Made by a program: the position numbers and the translations under genes. A DNA stretch of 62,293 nt. Origin: a virus. Positions 7,301 through 15,548 of the stretch are shown here, in pieces; position 1 is the first letter of the stretch; each line of letters begins with the position of its first letter. The notes under the pieces are model-generated. The model had not been told where the DNA came from. It saw only the letters and a program-made list of their open reading frames with translations, and searched no databases. The stretch covers positions 1-62,293 of the IMG/VR virus record IMGVR_UViG_3300025687_000003. One strand, 5' to 3'.

Positions 7301-9859
7301 GGCGCGAGCCAGGGAGCGCACGCCTCCGAAGCGCACGCCCGTCTGCAAGCCCTTCGCCTCCAGGATGGGGCGCTTGGCCCGGGACAGGCCCAGGTCCTTC
7401 GGCGAGCTCTTCAGCATCTCGTTCAGGTCCATCATGAAGCTGCGGTGAGCCACGCGCAGCTTCATGGCTCCAGGGGCTGCCGGCAACGCTCGCGTGGCCT
7501 CCACCAGCAAGGCCTCCAGGCCGTCCCCCGAGCTCTTCAGCGCCTCGCGCAAGGCGTAGATGGCCTTGTCGGCGACACCGCCGCTGGCCTGGATGTGGCG
7601 CTGCATCGCGTGCCGGTACCGCAGCTGCGCCTTGGCGAGCGCCTCGCGGGCCGCGTCGTCTCCCTTGGACGCCATTCGCGTCATGGCGTCGTCCAGTACG
7701 CGCGAGGCGGCCTTGAACTCCACCAGCGCAGGCAGGGCCCCCTCCGTTTTGGAGGCCCCGCGCACCAACGCACCCAGCTTCTCCAGGCGCTGGATGGACG
7801 TCGTCGCCAACGCCTCCTGCGCGCGCACGGCCGCCAGCTTGTACTGGAGCCCGACCATCTCCCGCTCGGCGACCTTCAGCACCGTCTCGGGGGGCAGGGT
7901 GTCGGGCAGGTGCTGGAAGCGCAGCGTGGGGGCCCAGCCGTCGACGACCTTGTCCGTGCCGAAGCTCTTGAAACGCGCGCGTCGCGGAGGCAGCGCGTCG
8001 GTCCCCGTCTTCTTGGGCAGGGAGGCCAGCAGCTCCTGGACGTTGCGCTCCGCCTTCTCCGCCGCCTTGGCGTGCTTCTGGATCCGGCCGGCGAAGTGCT
8101 GGGCCTGCGGACTGCCCCCCACGCCCTTGCGCACCTGCTCCAGCACGGCCTCTTTGGCCTGGGTGCCCAGGCGCTTGTCTGCGAGCAGCGCCTCGACCGC
8201 GCGCTCCTGCGTCGCCAGGTCCTCGCCCGCGGCACTCATCGACGCCTCGAAGTCTCGGAACGCCGCCAGCTCGCGCTCGGTCGCCCGAGCGTAGACCTCC
8301 AGCTTGGCGCCCTTGGCCACGCTGCGCGCCGTCTTCGCGGCGCCCAGGGCTCCGAACAGGATGTCCGGCGTCGACACGGCCACGGCCAGGGGGCCCAGCA
8401 CGCTGCGGGAGAACTCCTGCGCAGGCAGGGGCTCGACGCCCATCAGCGCCCCCAGGGGGCCCTGCACGGGCTGCATCTCCGTCATGGGTGTGCCGTCGCG
8501 GATCGCTCCGGGGAGCGCCGCCAAGCTGCGGCCCGGCCGGAGCAGGAACGCCTGGGCTGCGTCCTGGAAGTCCATCACGGCGTTGTCCGCCGGGTTGATG
8601 CCGACGATCTCCTCGACCGTGTCGAAGACGTTGCCGCCGGTCAATGCCTTCCAGCCCAGCCAGAAGCCCGACAGACTCATCGGGACCTGGTCCCGTTCGG
8701 CCATCTCGTAGCTGCTCTCGTTGTTGCGCACGCGGTCGATGACGTCAGGCGCCGCCAGGGCGCGGCTCACGGACTCGCTGTACGTCAGGCCGTCGTCGGC
8801 GTCGCGCAAGCCCTTGGCGTGCTCCTGCACCGCCAGCACGGGGAAGACGAAGTCCTGAGCGACCTTGTGGAGCAGGTTCCAGTCGCCTCGCCCGTAGCCG
8901 TGGTGCGGGTAGAGCATGGCCGCGGTCGCCCGCGCAGGCACAAGACCGATGCGTTCGGGGATCCGGCCGATGGCGCCGGCGTCGTCGATGAGGCCCGGGG
9001 CGACCCACTCGATCGGCGCCTTGCCGGTCGTGGCCTTGATCGCCGCGGCAGCAACGGGCCCCGGCAGGGGCATCGCCATCAGGTCGAACGCCAGTCGCGC
9101 GGGAGAGCCCTCCTCGAGCACGCCCTCGGTCATGTCCAGGACAGCGCGCTGCAGGTCGGCCGCGCGCCCGGCCAGGTTGCCTTCGACGCTGGCCGTCGGG
9201 AGCAGTCCTGCAGCCAGCGCCTCGTTGTCCTGGTCGGGCGTCAGCGCCCGGGTCGGGTCCATCGCCGGGGGCGTGGCGTCCCGATCTTCGATCAGCGCTG
9301 CGGTGTAGCGCACGGCTTCGTTTCGGAGCCGCGCTCGGGTCGCCGCCTTTTGCTCGTTCGTCAGCGGCTGCCCCAACGCGATGATCGACCGCGCCTCCTT
9401 CTCGATCAGCCGGGCGTGGACCTGGTACAGCGTGGACTCCGGGTCGTCGAAGCTCCCGAACTCCAGCCGGTCGATCATCACGCCCGTCTGAGGGTCGGCC
9501 TGCGGCACCGACCGGGTCGTGATGCCCGTGTAGTCGAAGTCCACGCCAGGAGGGGGCGCCGGCGCCGCCACCTGGAAGGGGTCGTCCGTGGTCAGGTCTG
9601 CCGCCCCTGAGTATCGCCGGGCGGTCCTGTCCGCGTGGTCCTTGCGATGCTCCTCGGCGCGGTAGTCCAGGTCGTCCGGCAGGGCGATAGGGCGCAGAGG
9701 CACCTTGATGCCTCCCGCAGCCTCGGGGATCGGACCAAGACCGAGGGGCACCTTGATGCCCTCCACAGCCTCGGGGATCGGGCCCAGGGCAGACGCCCCC
9801 TGCACATCGCTGTGGGGCTGCGGCGTCTGGAGCTCGGGAGGCAGGCGGATCGTGGACAT
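4358..9859 (-). CDS. Giant internal virion protein, probable DNA-ejection protein (1833 aa)
   Basis: This is the largest gene in the genome and the last of the leftward structural operon. It is placed like gp16 of T7 or other giant inner-core proteins of short-tailed phages. The N-terminus carries two near copies of LGPIPEAVEGIKVPL (about residues 26-55). The centre is long, helical and Lys/Glu/Ala-rich. The C-terminal third contains a SYYYKNLVGVMGQ segment and then FDWSYTHAGTITELRAGIPL followed by MMFPTMWENG. That arrangement resembles large capsid-borne proteins in which a segment before the end is followed by an Asn/Trp helix. I see no lysozyme, protease or T7-type RNA polymerase catalytic motifs. 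Confidence 0.8.
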   Translation of the reverse strand: MSTIRLPPELQTPQPHSDVQGASALGPIPEAVEGIKVPLGLGPIPEAAGGIKVPLRPIALPDDLDYRAEEHRKDHADRTARRYSGAADLTTDDPFQVAAPAPPPGVDFDYTGITTRSVPQADPQTGVMIDRLEFGSFDDPESTLYQVHARLIEKEARSIIALGQPLTNEQKAATRARLRNEAVRYTAALIEDRDATPPAMDPTRALTPDQDNEALAAGLLPTASVEGNLAGRAADLQRAVLDMTEGVLEEGSPARLAFDLMAMPLPGPVAAAAIKATTGKAPIEWVAPGLIDDAGAIGRIPERIGLVPARATAAMLYPHHGYGRGDWNLLHKVAQDFVFPVLAVQEHAKGLRDADDGLTYSESVSRALAAPDVIDRVRNNESSYEMAERDQVPMSLSGFWLGWKALTGGNVFDTVEEIVGINPADNAVMDFQDAAQAFLLRPGRSLAALPGAIRDGTPMTEMQPVQGPLGALMGVEPLPAQEFSRSVLGPLAVAVSTPDILFGALGAAKTARSVAKGAKLEVYARATERELAAFRDFEASMSAAGEDLATQERAVEALLADKRLGTQAKEAVLEQVRKGVGGSPQAQHFAGRIQKHAKAAEKAERNVQELLASLPKKTGTDALPPRRARFKSFGTDKVVDGWAPTLRFQHLPDTLPPETVLKVAEREMVGLQYKLAAVRAQEALATTSIQRLEKLGALVRGASKTEGALPALVEFKAASRVLDDAMTRMASKGDDAAREALAKAQLRYRHAMQRHIQASGGVADKAIYALREALKSSGDGLEALLVEATRALPAAPGAMKLRVAHRSFMMDLNEMLKSSPKDLGLSRAKRPILEAKGLQTGVRFGGVRSLARAMAESSEKTAARIRAGGSTAEEAGLYDFYRFKGTKTEDLLKEFRGTYGGEAFEALRGDKTLQALEKGVRPTDVELSELVRTFAARASADPFSAWSMGIHLAKLGNLRLRGAPAAYQMFAHVDGVIRTLKIGPLLKRFGVGNEETLNIARMGVSFSQMGLDDLGATMGMFYKHVMKRVDLEQAAAAWRKANPTATKLPRKDVLKLWAVRESAVKQIKGFLTEPLPTGGSSRFRSGGAATPFEEAVAAWRKLGEEGAKNAQSFHVAAKAFGGTGTSTGKATDAAVESLAKLVFKKGKDGSYARFTYDDLAAQSRKPFGESAAAFDDVRSHTFMAAGIVNAASMNRVFDALAARVAGFDARALQSAQGLAGSQEKVLDAAQGLAVLEKLGVPPRTARGLAQKQRQIVDLQGLRGVENADAAIKALVPTSYMRAMEEGLARFEKAADPVKAATTASVVQTLGTNAQRAMMLMRWGLTTGLIAPKASYYYKNLVGVMGQVSTSRGHVDAVLNTIASRGQVPWQMADPVYFGYAPIDNAFSRIIKHNVEKFKTDNVLPPFQVRRMNMWVNGMFDSRIMPDDFVFVTKRGESLTKGHLIREMAREGVYSTKASTLLLEDAGVALATGMPGGSLVDRMWQGLKANPTRYSRWMDDLESGQRVAAYMQRRIREGATAAESGALVREAYFDWSYTHAGTITELRAGIPLMMFPTMWENGIRHTVAALMDPAKAKRMMDLWKAGDIVTRALSEEGEGDMESLRRELPWWSQTSGQHFITRPATEEEAMMGVRYKGAPTTTMATALPNIMAHDLSLMMFNTALQTALFIDGAGRTRSTGLEAEQYAQHLKTTTATFLNPVAARLLGMDKAYESYDGKLTASPAEAKLLGMVGIPVQYKFAASETGYRYRGPASRIWGTRLMPGVNRVARDLEPVLRRSLSTEANDFFAQALEPEVWREIGALELGTPAKPVQGGAGKLALEQLGADYELREIK

Positions 9860-9891
9860 GCCCGGAGCCTAACACCCAGGACGGACGGGGA

Positions 9892-11307
9892 CTACGTGTC
9901 CTCGACGCTGCCGACCTCGGCGGTGTCTCGGGGCCCGGGGCGCTTGTGCTGCGCCCCGGCACCGGGAGCCAGCCCCGCCTTGATGTTCTGGCGCTTGCGC
10001 TCCCGGAAGTCCTGCCTGCGTCCGCGCTGCTGCTTCTTGGCGACGCGCGTGTATTCGCGCAGCACCTGACGGTCGTCCGCCCCCTCGTAGCCCATCTCCT
10101 TCTTGAAGGTGGTGTACGGGGACGACTCCAACAGGTACTGGCGGGCCTCGACCACAGGCGGGTGCTCCGGGTGTTCCTCGATGGCGTCCATGATCTGGAC
10201 GTAGCGGTCGAGCGCGTCCGACTCCGGCACGATCTCCAGGCCAGGCAGCAGCTGCTTCTGGGGGTCGTAGCCCTCGTAGTCGATGACGCCGTCACCGTCG
10301 GTGTCTTCGCCCTTCGGCAGGAAGGTCGGGGCCTGGGCCTGGATCTCCTCCCACGACGGGAGCTTGCCGGCGCCGAGGTATCCCAGCTTCTCGACCGTCT
10401 GCTGGTAGTCCGAGCCGACCTGCGCCTTGTGCTGGATGGCGGCGTTGCGCAGGAACTCGTAGTGGCCCGTCGCGACGCCTTTGACCGAGCCGTCAGCCAT
10501 GGTCTGGGCGCGCTCGGGGTTCAGACGGTCGACCTTGGCCAGCAGGTCCGGGACGTCCGTGCCTGTGACGGCGGCGACGGCCGCGATGTCGTTGAACACC
10601 GCCGCGGCTTCCTTCGGATCGAGCTGCGCCATGTCGCCGGCGCCGGACTCCAGCAGGCGGCGCGTGATGAACCGCGCGCCGTCGATCTTCAGGGACTCCG
10701 CCTCGGGTGTGCCCGGCTGGGGGAGCACCCCCGCCAGCTTGTCGTTGCCGACCATGGAGGGGTTCAGCGCCTCGCCGCCCAGGGCGGCGTACATCAGCAG
10801 CATGTTGGGGTCGATGCCCCCGGGGCCTGTCTGGGCCCCGCTGTTACGGATGATGCCCTGCAGGAAGGCCTCCCCCGGCTGGCTGAGCCCGGACAGCTCC
10901 TGCGTCATGCGCTCCAGGTGCGCGGCCTCGCGCTGCAGGCCGGCGGCGTGGACCTGGGCGGACACAGCCTTGAGGTGCGCGTCGTGCCCGAGCTTGGCCT
11001 GGAACAGACCCATCTCCGTCACGTACTGCTGCGTCAGCGCGTCGAGTCCGGCGGTGTAGTAGTTCTGTTGAAGCTGGCCGTACTCGGCGTTGACCTTCGC
11101 CAACTCCAGGCGCTTCTCCTCCGCCGTCATCAGGTTCGGGTAGGGGTCGCGTGCGGCGAAGGCAGCGGCACCGCCCTCCCGGCCGGACGCCACAGCGCCT
11201 GTGCCGGAGATGGCCTGGGCCGCCAGCCGCGCGCGATGCTGGCGTCTCTCCCGCACGTAGTTCATGGCGGTGTCGAGCTCGGCCTGGCTCATCTCGTACG
11301 CCGGCAT
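9892..11307 (-). CDS. Internal virion protein, probable ejectosome component (471 aa)
   Basis: The start is taken at the ATG overlapping the previous stop (TGATG); a GTG one codon earlier is possible. The N-terminal half is helical and Gln/Ala/Leu-rich with heptad character. Around residue 335 is DTDGDGVIDYEG, a calcium-binding DxDxDG loop. The C-terminus is basic (KKQQRGRRQDFRERKRQN), as expected for a protein that may contact DNA. Its place between a small Ala/Gln-rich protein and the giant protein parallels gp15 of T7-like phages. Confidence 0.7.
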   Translation of the reverse strand: MPAYEMSQAELDTAMNYVRERRQHRARLAAQAISGTGAVASGREGGAAAFAARDPYPNLMTAEEKRLELAKVNAEYGQLQQNYYTAGLDALTQQYVTEMGLFQAKLGHDAHLKAVSAQVHAAGLQREAAHLERMTQELSGLSQPGEAFLQGIIRNSGAQTGPGGIDPNMLLMYAALGGEALNPSMVGNDKLAGVLPQPGTPEAESLKIDGARFITRRLLESGAGDMAQLDPKEAAAVFNDIAAVAAVTGTDVPDLLAKVDRLNPERAQTMADGSVKGVATGHYEFLRNAAIQHKAQVGSDYQQTVEKLGYLGAGKLPSWEEIQAQAPTFLPKGEDTDGDGVIDYEGYDPQKQLLPGLEIVPESDALDRYVQIMDAIEEHPEHPPVVEARQYLLESSPYTTFKKEMGYEGADDRQVLREYTRVAKKQQRGRRQDFRERKRQNIKAGLAPGAGAQHKRPGPRDTAEVGSVEDT

Positions 11308-11753
11308 CACATCCCCCCAGCGCCCGGGATCATCCCGGCCATCGCCTGCCCGCCCGCGTCCATGGCGTCGAACGCGTACTTCATGGCGACCTGGCGCCGT
11401 CGTGCGTCTTCAGCGCGCTGGCTTTGCCCCAGCGTCAGGGCCTCAGCCCGGCGTGCCTGGGTCGCTGCTTCCTTGAACGCCCCGGCCTGGCCGCTGGCCT
11501 GGACAGCGGCGGTAGACGCCTGCTTCTGGGCCTGGTCGGCTGCGCCCTTGTACACGTCCTGCTGCACGGTGCCCTCGGCGGACGCCTGCGCCATCTCGTT
11601 GGCGGCGGACTGCTGGGAACGAAGCGCAGCTTCGGCCTGGTCCTGGGCCTGGTCCTGGAATTGCTGGGTCTCGCGATCTGACACCAGGTTGCCGCTCAGC
11701 GCCTTGCCGAGCTGCTGCTTGGTGTACTTGCGCATGGTCTGGTTCAAAGGCAC
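11307..11753 (-). CDS. Small Ala/Gln-rich internal virion protein (148 aa)
   Basis: The GTG at 11753 follows the upstream stop by four bases. The sequence is almost entirely helical and rich in Ala and Gln, with a small glycine- and methionine-rich tail (AMAGMIPGAGGM). Size, composition and position ahead of the 471-aa and 1833-aa proteins parallel gp14-type ejection proteins. The homology is inferred from context, not from a specific motif. Confidence 0.62.
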   Translation of the reverse strand: MPLNQTMRKYTKQQLGKALSGNLVSDRETQQFQDQAQDQAEAALRSQQSAANEMAQASAEGTVQQDVYKGAADQAQKQASTAAVQASGQAGAFKEAATQARRAEALTLGQSQRAEDARRRQVAMKYAFDAMDAGGQAMAGMIPGAGGM

Positions 11754-11757
11754 GGAC

Positions 11758-11949
11758 TCAGCCTCGCTTGACCCGGTAGCGCCGAAGCGCGCTCATGGAA
11801 GCCCCGGCGTTCTGCGCCGCCTGCTGGGACGCTGCGGCCTCCAGGGGTTCGCCGCGCTCGATCTTGTCGACCTCCTCCTCGGAGGTCTCCTTCATGTTGC
11901 CGGCCGCCTTCTGGACGGTCTGCATGATGGCTTTGATGGGCATGCTCAT
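11758..11949 (-). CDS. Small helical virion-cluster protein (63 aa)
   Basis: The start ATG overlaps the previous stop (ATGA); an ATG two codons later (11943) is an alternative. The sequence is acidic and helical in the middle (KETSEEEVDKIERGEP) and basic at the end (RRYRVKRG). No family is recognised. Its place in the run of internal virion genes suggests a minor capsid component or assembly factor. Confidence 0.6.
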   Translation of the reverse strand: MSMPIKAIMQTVQKAAGNMKETSEEEVDKIERGEPLEAAASQQAAQNAGASMSALRRYRVKRG

Positions 11950-13049
11950 ACGGCAGACTCCCCTTGCAGCTCGCCGGTGCGAAGGTACGCCTTCAGCTCG
12001 GCCATGTTCGCAGGCTTGCGCCCGTGTGCGCGCTCGAACTCGGCGATGATGGTCTCGCCCTCCGTCGGGGGCTCTTCCCCGCGCAGGGCCTTCCCCGCAG
12101 CGGCCCCGAGAGCAGCGCCGGGGGCGTTGACGGCGCGGGCGTTCTCCATACCCGCATCGACAGCAGACCCTGGAGGGGTGTCCAGCGCCGCGTCCCGAAG
12201 CGCGCCCCCGGCGGCAGCACCCAGGGCAGCGCCCGGGACGTTGACGGCGCGGGCTGCCTGTAGCCCCTTCTGCGCCGCTCGCGCCGCCTTCCCTGCCTGG
12301 GGGGTCGCCGCCTCGACGCGCTGCTGTCGCTCCAGGGCGTCCTGGCCCGGCACTCGCGCCATGTCGGAGCGGATGACGGTGGTGCCGGCGTCGAAGGTCG
12401 GGAGCACCTCCGGGCCCTCCGCGGACGCATCGACCACGTCTGCAGCAGTCCCCTTGAACTCGATGTCGTCGTGGGGGGAAGGCTCCACGGCCAGGCCGTC
12501 GCCAGATGCCGGGTCGCTGCCCAGGGGCGGAGACCCCGGCCCTGCGTCAGCTCCAGGCTTCGTCGCGGCGATGGCGTCGAACGCGGGGTCGCCGGGGCGG
12601 ACCTCGGCGCTGACGCCACGAGCCTTGTTCTCCGTCACGAAGTACACGTTGCCGGCGGCGTCGATGTACTCCGTGTAGGTCCAAGGGTCGCCGGGCTGCG
12701 TCCAGGACGTGGTCTCTCCGGCGGCCCGCGCCATGGCCTCGTTCCGGCGCTGGTCGCGCGGGATCTCGAAGTCCTCGGACCCCTCGTACTCCGGGGTGAA
12801 GAACTCCGGGTCGAAGTAGCTGTCGATGTTGGCCTTGGCGGCGTCGGCATCCATGACGCCCTGCTCCAGGGCACCCGCCACGGTGGCGACGCGGTCGGCC
12901 TCTCCGGAGACCTGGTGCGGCACGGCGACCTGTTCCGGGATGTCGGCGTCTTCCGCAGCCTCGTCCATGGCCTCGCGGATCGCGTCCTTGTCCTTGCCGT
13001 CATCGCCCTTCAGCAGGTCCGTGACTTTCTTGCGCAGCTGACGGGCCAT
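11946..13049 (-). CDS. Virion-cluster protein with internal Ala/Gly repeats (367 aa)
   Basis: A strong AGGAG site lies before the ATG at 13049. The N-terminal 100 residues are acidic and helical, a Pro/Gly/Asp-rich linker follows, and the C-terminal part carries two near-identical copies of ARAVNVPGAALGAAAG. The last 60 residues (GETIIAEFERAHGRKPANMAELKAYL) look like a separate helical unit. It lies between surface-type genes and ejection-protein candidates. The function is unknown; a capsid-internal role is inferred. Confidence 0.62.
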   Translation of the reverse strand: MARQLRKKVTDLLKGDDGKDKDAIREAMDEAAEDADIPEQVAVPHQVSGEADRVATVAGALEQGVMDADAAKANIDSYFDPEFFTPEYEGSEDFEIPRDQRRNEAMARAAGETTSWTQPGDPWTYTEYIDAAGNVYFVTENKARGVSAEVRPGDPAFDAIAATKPGADAGPGSPPLGSDPASGDGLAVEPSPHDDIEFKGTAADVVDASAEGPEVLPTFDAGTTVIRSDMARVPGQDALERQQRVEAATPQAGKAARAAQKGLQAARAVNVPGAALGAAAGGALRDAALDTPPGSAVDAGMENARAVNAPGAALGAAAGKALRGEEPPTEGETIIAEFERAHGRKPANMAELKAYLRTGELQGESAV

Positions 13050-13098
13050 GGAGGTCTCCTCATGTCCGGCCTATGCCGTGACCAGGCCTCCGTCAACC

Positions 13099-13971
13099 TC
13101 AGCGCTGAACGGTGACCTCGAAGTATCGGGTCTTGAAGCGCAGGATACGGTGCCTGCTGAACGCACGCAAGCTCGCTGTGTGGAAGCCTTGGCTCCGGGG
13201 GCTGACGCTCAGGGGGCCGCCCCAGGCGGTGATCGCGGCCGCGTCGATCATGGCGCTGAACTCCCACGTCTGGAAGTCCGAGTGCTTGATCAGGTTGTTC
13301 GCGGGGCTGTTCTGGTAGTCCGCCGCAGGGACCGTCGTCGACCGCCCTTCCGGAATGCGCTTCAGCAGGTACGGGTGCGGCACGCCGTTGACGAACAGCC
13401 GGAGCACTCCTGCGTCCTTTCCGCGCTTGAACTCCGTGGTCTCCATCGTCTTGGCGGAGCCTCCGTAGCGGTCCTCCGTGTCCTTCGCCCCGTACTTGGA
13501 GAGGGACCCGCGCTGGTACAGACCAGGGCCCGTGACGTAGCTCACACGCCAGGTGATGCGCACCCACGATGCCCCGTCGTACGGCACGTGGATCGGCGCG
13601 CTCATGCCGGGGATGGTGATGTACGGCAGCTCGTCGGCGCCGAACACGACCTGGTCCTGCGCGCTGTAGACGTTGGTCGTGACGCGGGCGTCGGTGTAGT
13701 CCTTGCCGAAGTTGGGGAAGAGGAAGTCCCCGACGAAGTCCACGTTCGCTGTGGCACCGAACTGCGCACCGCGCGACCAGGCCCCGCGCTGGACGTGCCT
13801 CCGCTGGAACTTCATGGCCGCGTGCGTGTTGTCGTAGTTCAGGTGTCCGTTGGACTCCCCGAGTTCGGATCCGTCGCCCTTCGGGAAGTAGACCTTGCGG
13901 TTGAGGTCGTGGGCGGTCGGGACGTCGTCTGTGACGAGCGCGGTCGGGTCGTTGTCTGCAATGTCGGCCAT
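13099..13971 (-). CDS. Probable tail/virion surface protein (290 aa)
   Basis: The ATG at 13971 directly abuts the end of the upstream gene's coding sequence on the same strand. The protein is beta-rich with many aromatic residues (SYVTGPGLYQRGSL, FEFSAMI-like segments) and ends in FKTRYFEVTVQR. It is the third of three adjacent genes of similar size and composition after the nozzle gene, which suggests short tail spikes or receptor-binding subunits. No catalytic or carbohydrate-binding motif is recognised. Confidence 0.6.
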   Translation of the reverse strand: MADIADNDPTALVTDDVPTAHDLNRKVYFPKGDGSELGESNGHLNYDNTHAAMKFQRRHVQRGAWSRGAQFGATANVDFVGDFLFPNFGKDYTDARVTTNVYSAQDQVVFGADELPYITIPGMSAPIHVPYDGASWVRITWRVSYVTGPGLYQRGSLSKYGAKDTEDRYGGSAKTMETTEFKRGKDAGVLRLFVNGVPHPYLLKRIPEGRSTTVPAADYQNSPANNLIKHSDFQTWEFSAMIDAAAITAWGGPLSVSPRSQGFHTASLRAFSRHRILRFKTRYFEVTVQR

Positions 13972-14835
13972 CTACAGGTCCTCCCGCAACAGCGGCTCGA
14001 GCGTCAGCCCCCACTGCCCCAGCCACCAAGAGTCCTCCGTCATCGTGGTGCTGCCGAACGCTTGGTCCTGGCGGATGCAGACGCATAGCCCGATGTTCGT
14101 GATCTGCGCGCCGGCGCCGATAAAGCCGCCGGGGTCCAGGTCGTTGATCGTGGACGAGCGGATCACGGCCCTCGTGTGCATGTCGTCCTTGTTCAGCACG
14201 GACGGGTACATCCGCATGCTCCGAGGGATGACGATCTTGCGAGGGCTCCCTGCGTAGTCGTCGATCTCTACGAAGATCCCGACCATGGGGCTGATCAGCG
14301 TCGGTTCGTAGCCGAGGGCAATGAGCGCGGCACGCACGGTCTCGTCCACGTACTCGACGGTGACGAAGCCGTCGACCTTGACCTCCCAGGCGCCTGTCGA
14401 GAACAGCCCGGTGTCAAGGGGGATAGCGCACGCCACCTCGGCGGAGTCCGTGGTGCTGTTGTTGCGGGCGACCACGCACCAGCCGGGGTTCGTGTCGGCG
14501 CCGTAGGGGGCGTTCGCCCCCGCCGTCCTGAAGGCGCTGGCGGTGTAGTAGTCGGGGTACGCCATGGTCGGGGTGCCGTACGCCAGCTGGTTGATGTGGC
14601 TCTCGTACCGCTCCGCTCCCAGGGGGTCCGTGTCGTCGTGGCCGCCGTACGCGCTGAGTTCCCCGAAGGGCGTCGCGAAGACGCCGCCCGTCGGCCCCGC
14701 CTTCGGCAGATGCGGCCACCCGAGCGCGGCCCGGTCGACGTCCTGGACCTGCAGGTCGTTGTACAGCCCGTACAGGTCCGTGATGCGGTCGTTGAGCGAC
14801 GCCTGGTTGAACGGGTCCTGGTCACGAACGGTCAT
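13972..14835 (-). CDS. Probable tail/virion surface protein (287 aa)
   Basis: The start is the ATG at 14835, which overlaps the previous stop (ATGA); in-frame sequence upstream is not supported. The protein begins MTVRDQDPFNQASLNDRITD, with a short helical segment that could anchor or trimerise. It continues as a Gly/Thr/Tyr-rich beta body (VEVACAIPLDTG-like, VKVDGFVTVEYVDE). It is flanked by two comparable genes downstream of the nozzle, which supports a receptor-binding or tail-fibre role by context only. Confidence 0.62.
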   Translation of the reverse strand: MTVRDQDPFNQASLNDRITDLYGLYNDLQVQDVDRAALGWPHLPKAGPTGGVFATPFGELSAYGGHDDTDPLGAERYESHINQLAYGTPTMAYPDYYTASAFRTAGANAPYGADTNPGWCVVARNNSTTDSAEVACAIPLDTGLFSTGAWEVKVDGFVTVEYVDETVRAALIALGYEPTLISPMVGIFVEIDDYAGSPRKIVIPRSMRMYPSVLNKDDMHTRAVIRSSTINDLDPGGFIGAGAQITNIGLCVCIRQDQAFGSTTMTEDSWWLGQWGLTLEPLLREDL

Positions 14836-15548
14836 CGCGCACGCTCCGTGATGTGGCACTCGGCCCAAAAGATCCAGGCCCCAAGAGCGTCAGACGTGGC
14901 AGTCAGGTTCTCCCCCGGCTGCGGCTGGACCCAGATGGCGGCGTGCACGGTGTGCCTCCCACGAGGCACGGGCACGGTGACCTCCATGTCGAACGGCAGC
15001 GTCACCCAGCCCACGCCCTGGTCCATGTTGGGCATCTCGGAACCCTCGTCCAGGCCCCCGATCACGGACTCGGAGATCAGCGCGCCGTTCAGGAACACAC
15101 CGAACTTGTAGCACCGGACGTTGTTCTCCCACTTGTAGCCGGCGCCCTGCCCTCCGACCTGGATGCACAGGCGGCACGAGTCCATGTCTTTGGTCAGGGA
15201 CGTGCCGGCGATGGTGATCCAGGTCTGCGTCTCCGTCACCAGCTGCGCGTTGTTGATCGCGAAGACCTCGATCGCCGACGACGTGTTGGCGAGCCACGGC
15301 CCGTTGTAGCCCAGGGCGAGGGCTCCAGGGACGTCAGCAGAGAACCCGGAGTCCGTGTACGCCGTGCGCACCAGCGCCCCCGCGTCGAAGTCGCCGTCGA
15401 GCTCGGTGTTCTTCAGCGCGCCTGCGTCGAAGTCGTGCTCGTTGACAGCGCCCAGCCTCTCCTCGAACGGCCGAACGGCCTCCTCGTAGTCCTCGGGAGA
15501 CAGCGAGCCGGTGACCAGGATCCTGCGCTTGGGGTGCGTGTGCGCCAT
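14832..15548 (-). CDS. Probable tail/virion surface protein (238 aa)
   Basis: The ATG shares one base with the nozzle stop (TGATG). The N-terminal 60 residues contain two DFDAGAL repeats separated by 10 residues, and a beta-rich body follows with Cys pairs (SCRLCIQVGG, NNVRCYKF). The C-terminal half (VTVPVPRGRHTVHAAIWVQP) reads as a jelly-roll-like sandwich. It is directly coupled to the nozzle gene, consistent with attachment at the tail. Confidence 0.62.
   Translation of the reverse strand: MAHTHPKRRILVTGSLSPEDYEEAVRPFEERLGAVNEHDFDAGALKNTELDGDFDAGALVRTAYTDSGFSADVPGALALGYNGPWLANTSSAIEVFAINNAQLVTETQTWITIAGTSLTKDMDSCRLCIQVGGQGAGYKWENNVRCYKFGVFLNGALISESVIGGLDEGSEMPNMDQGVGWVTLPFDMEVTVPVPRGRHTVHAAIWVQPQPGENLTATSDALGAWIFWAECHITERAR

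Noticed and set aside
4325-9610. Very long plus-strand open frame (over 1,700 codons) opposite the giant virion gene
   Set aside because: It is rich in Arg, Gly, His and Leu as expected for the antisense of GC-rich coding DNA, has no ribosome site, and the minus frame has proper codon bias and composition.
4358-9859. Virion RNA polymerase of the N4 type
   Set aside because: I could not place the T7-family catalytic motifs in the sequence, and the protein is about half the usual length.
9946-12678. Long plus-strand open frame across the internal virion genes
   Set aside because: Antisense shadow; it spans several well-coupled minus-strand genes and has low-complexity Arg/Val/Gly composition.
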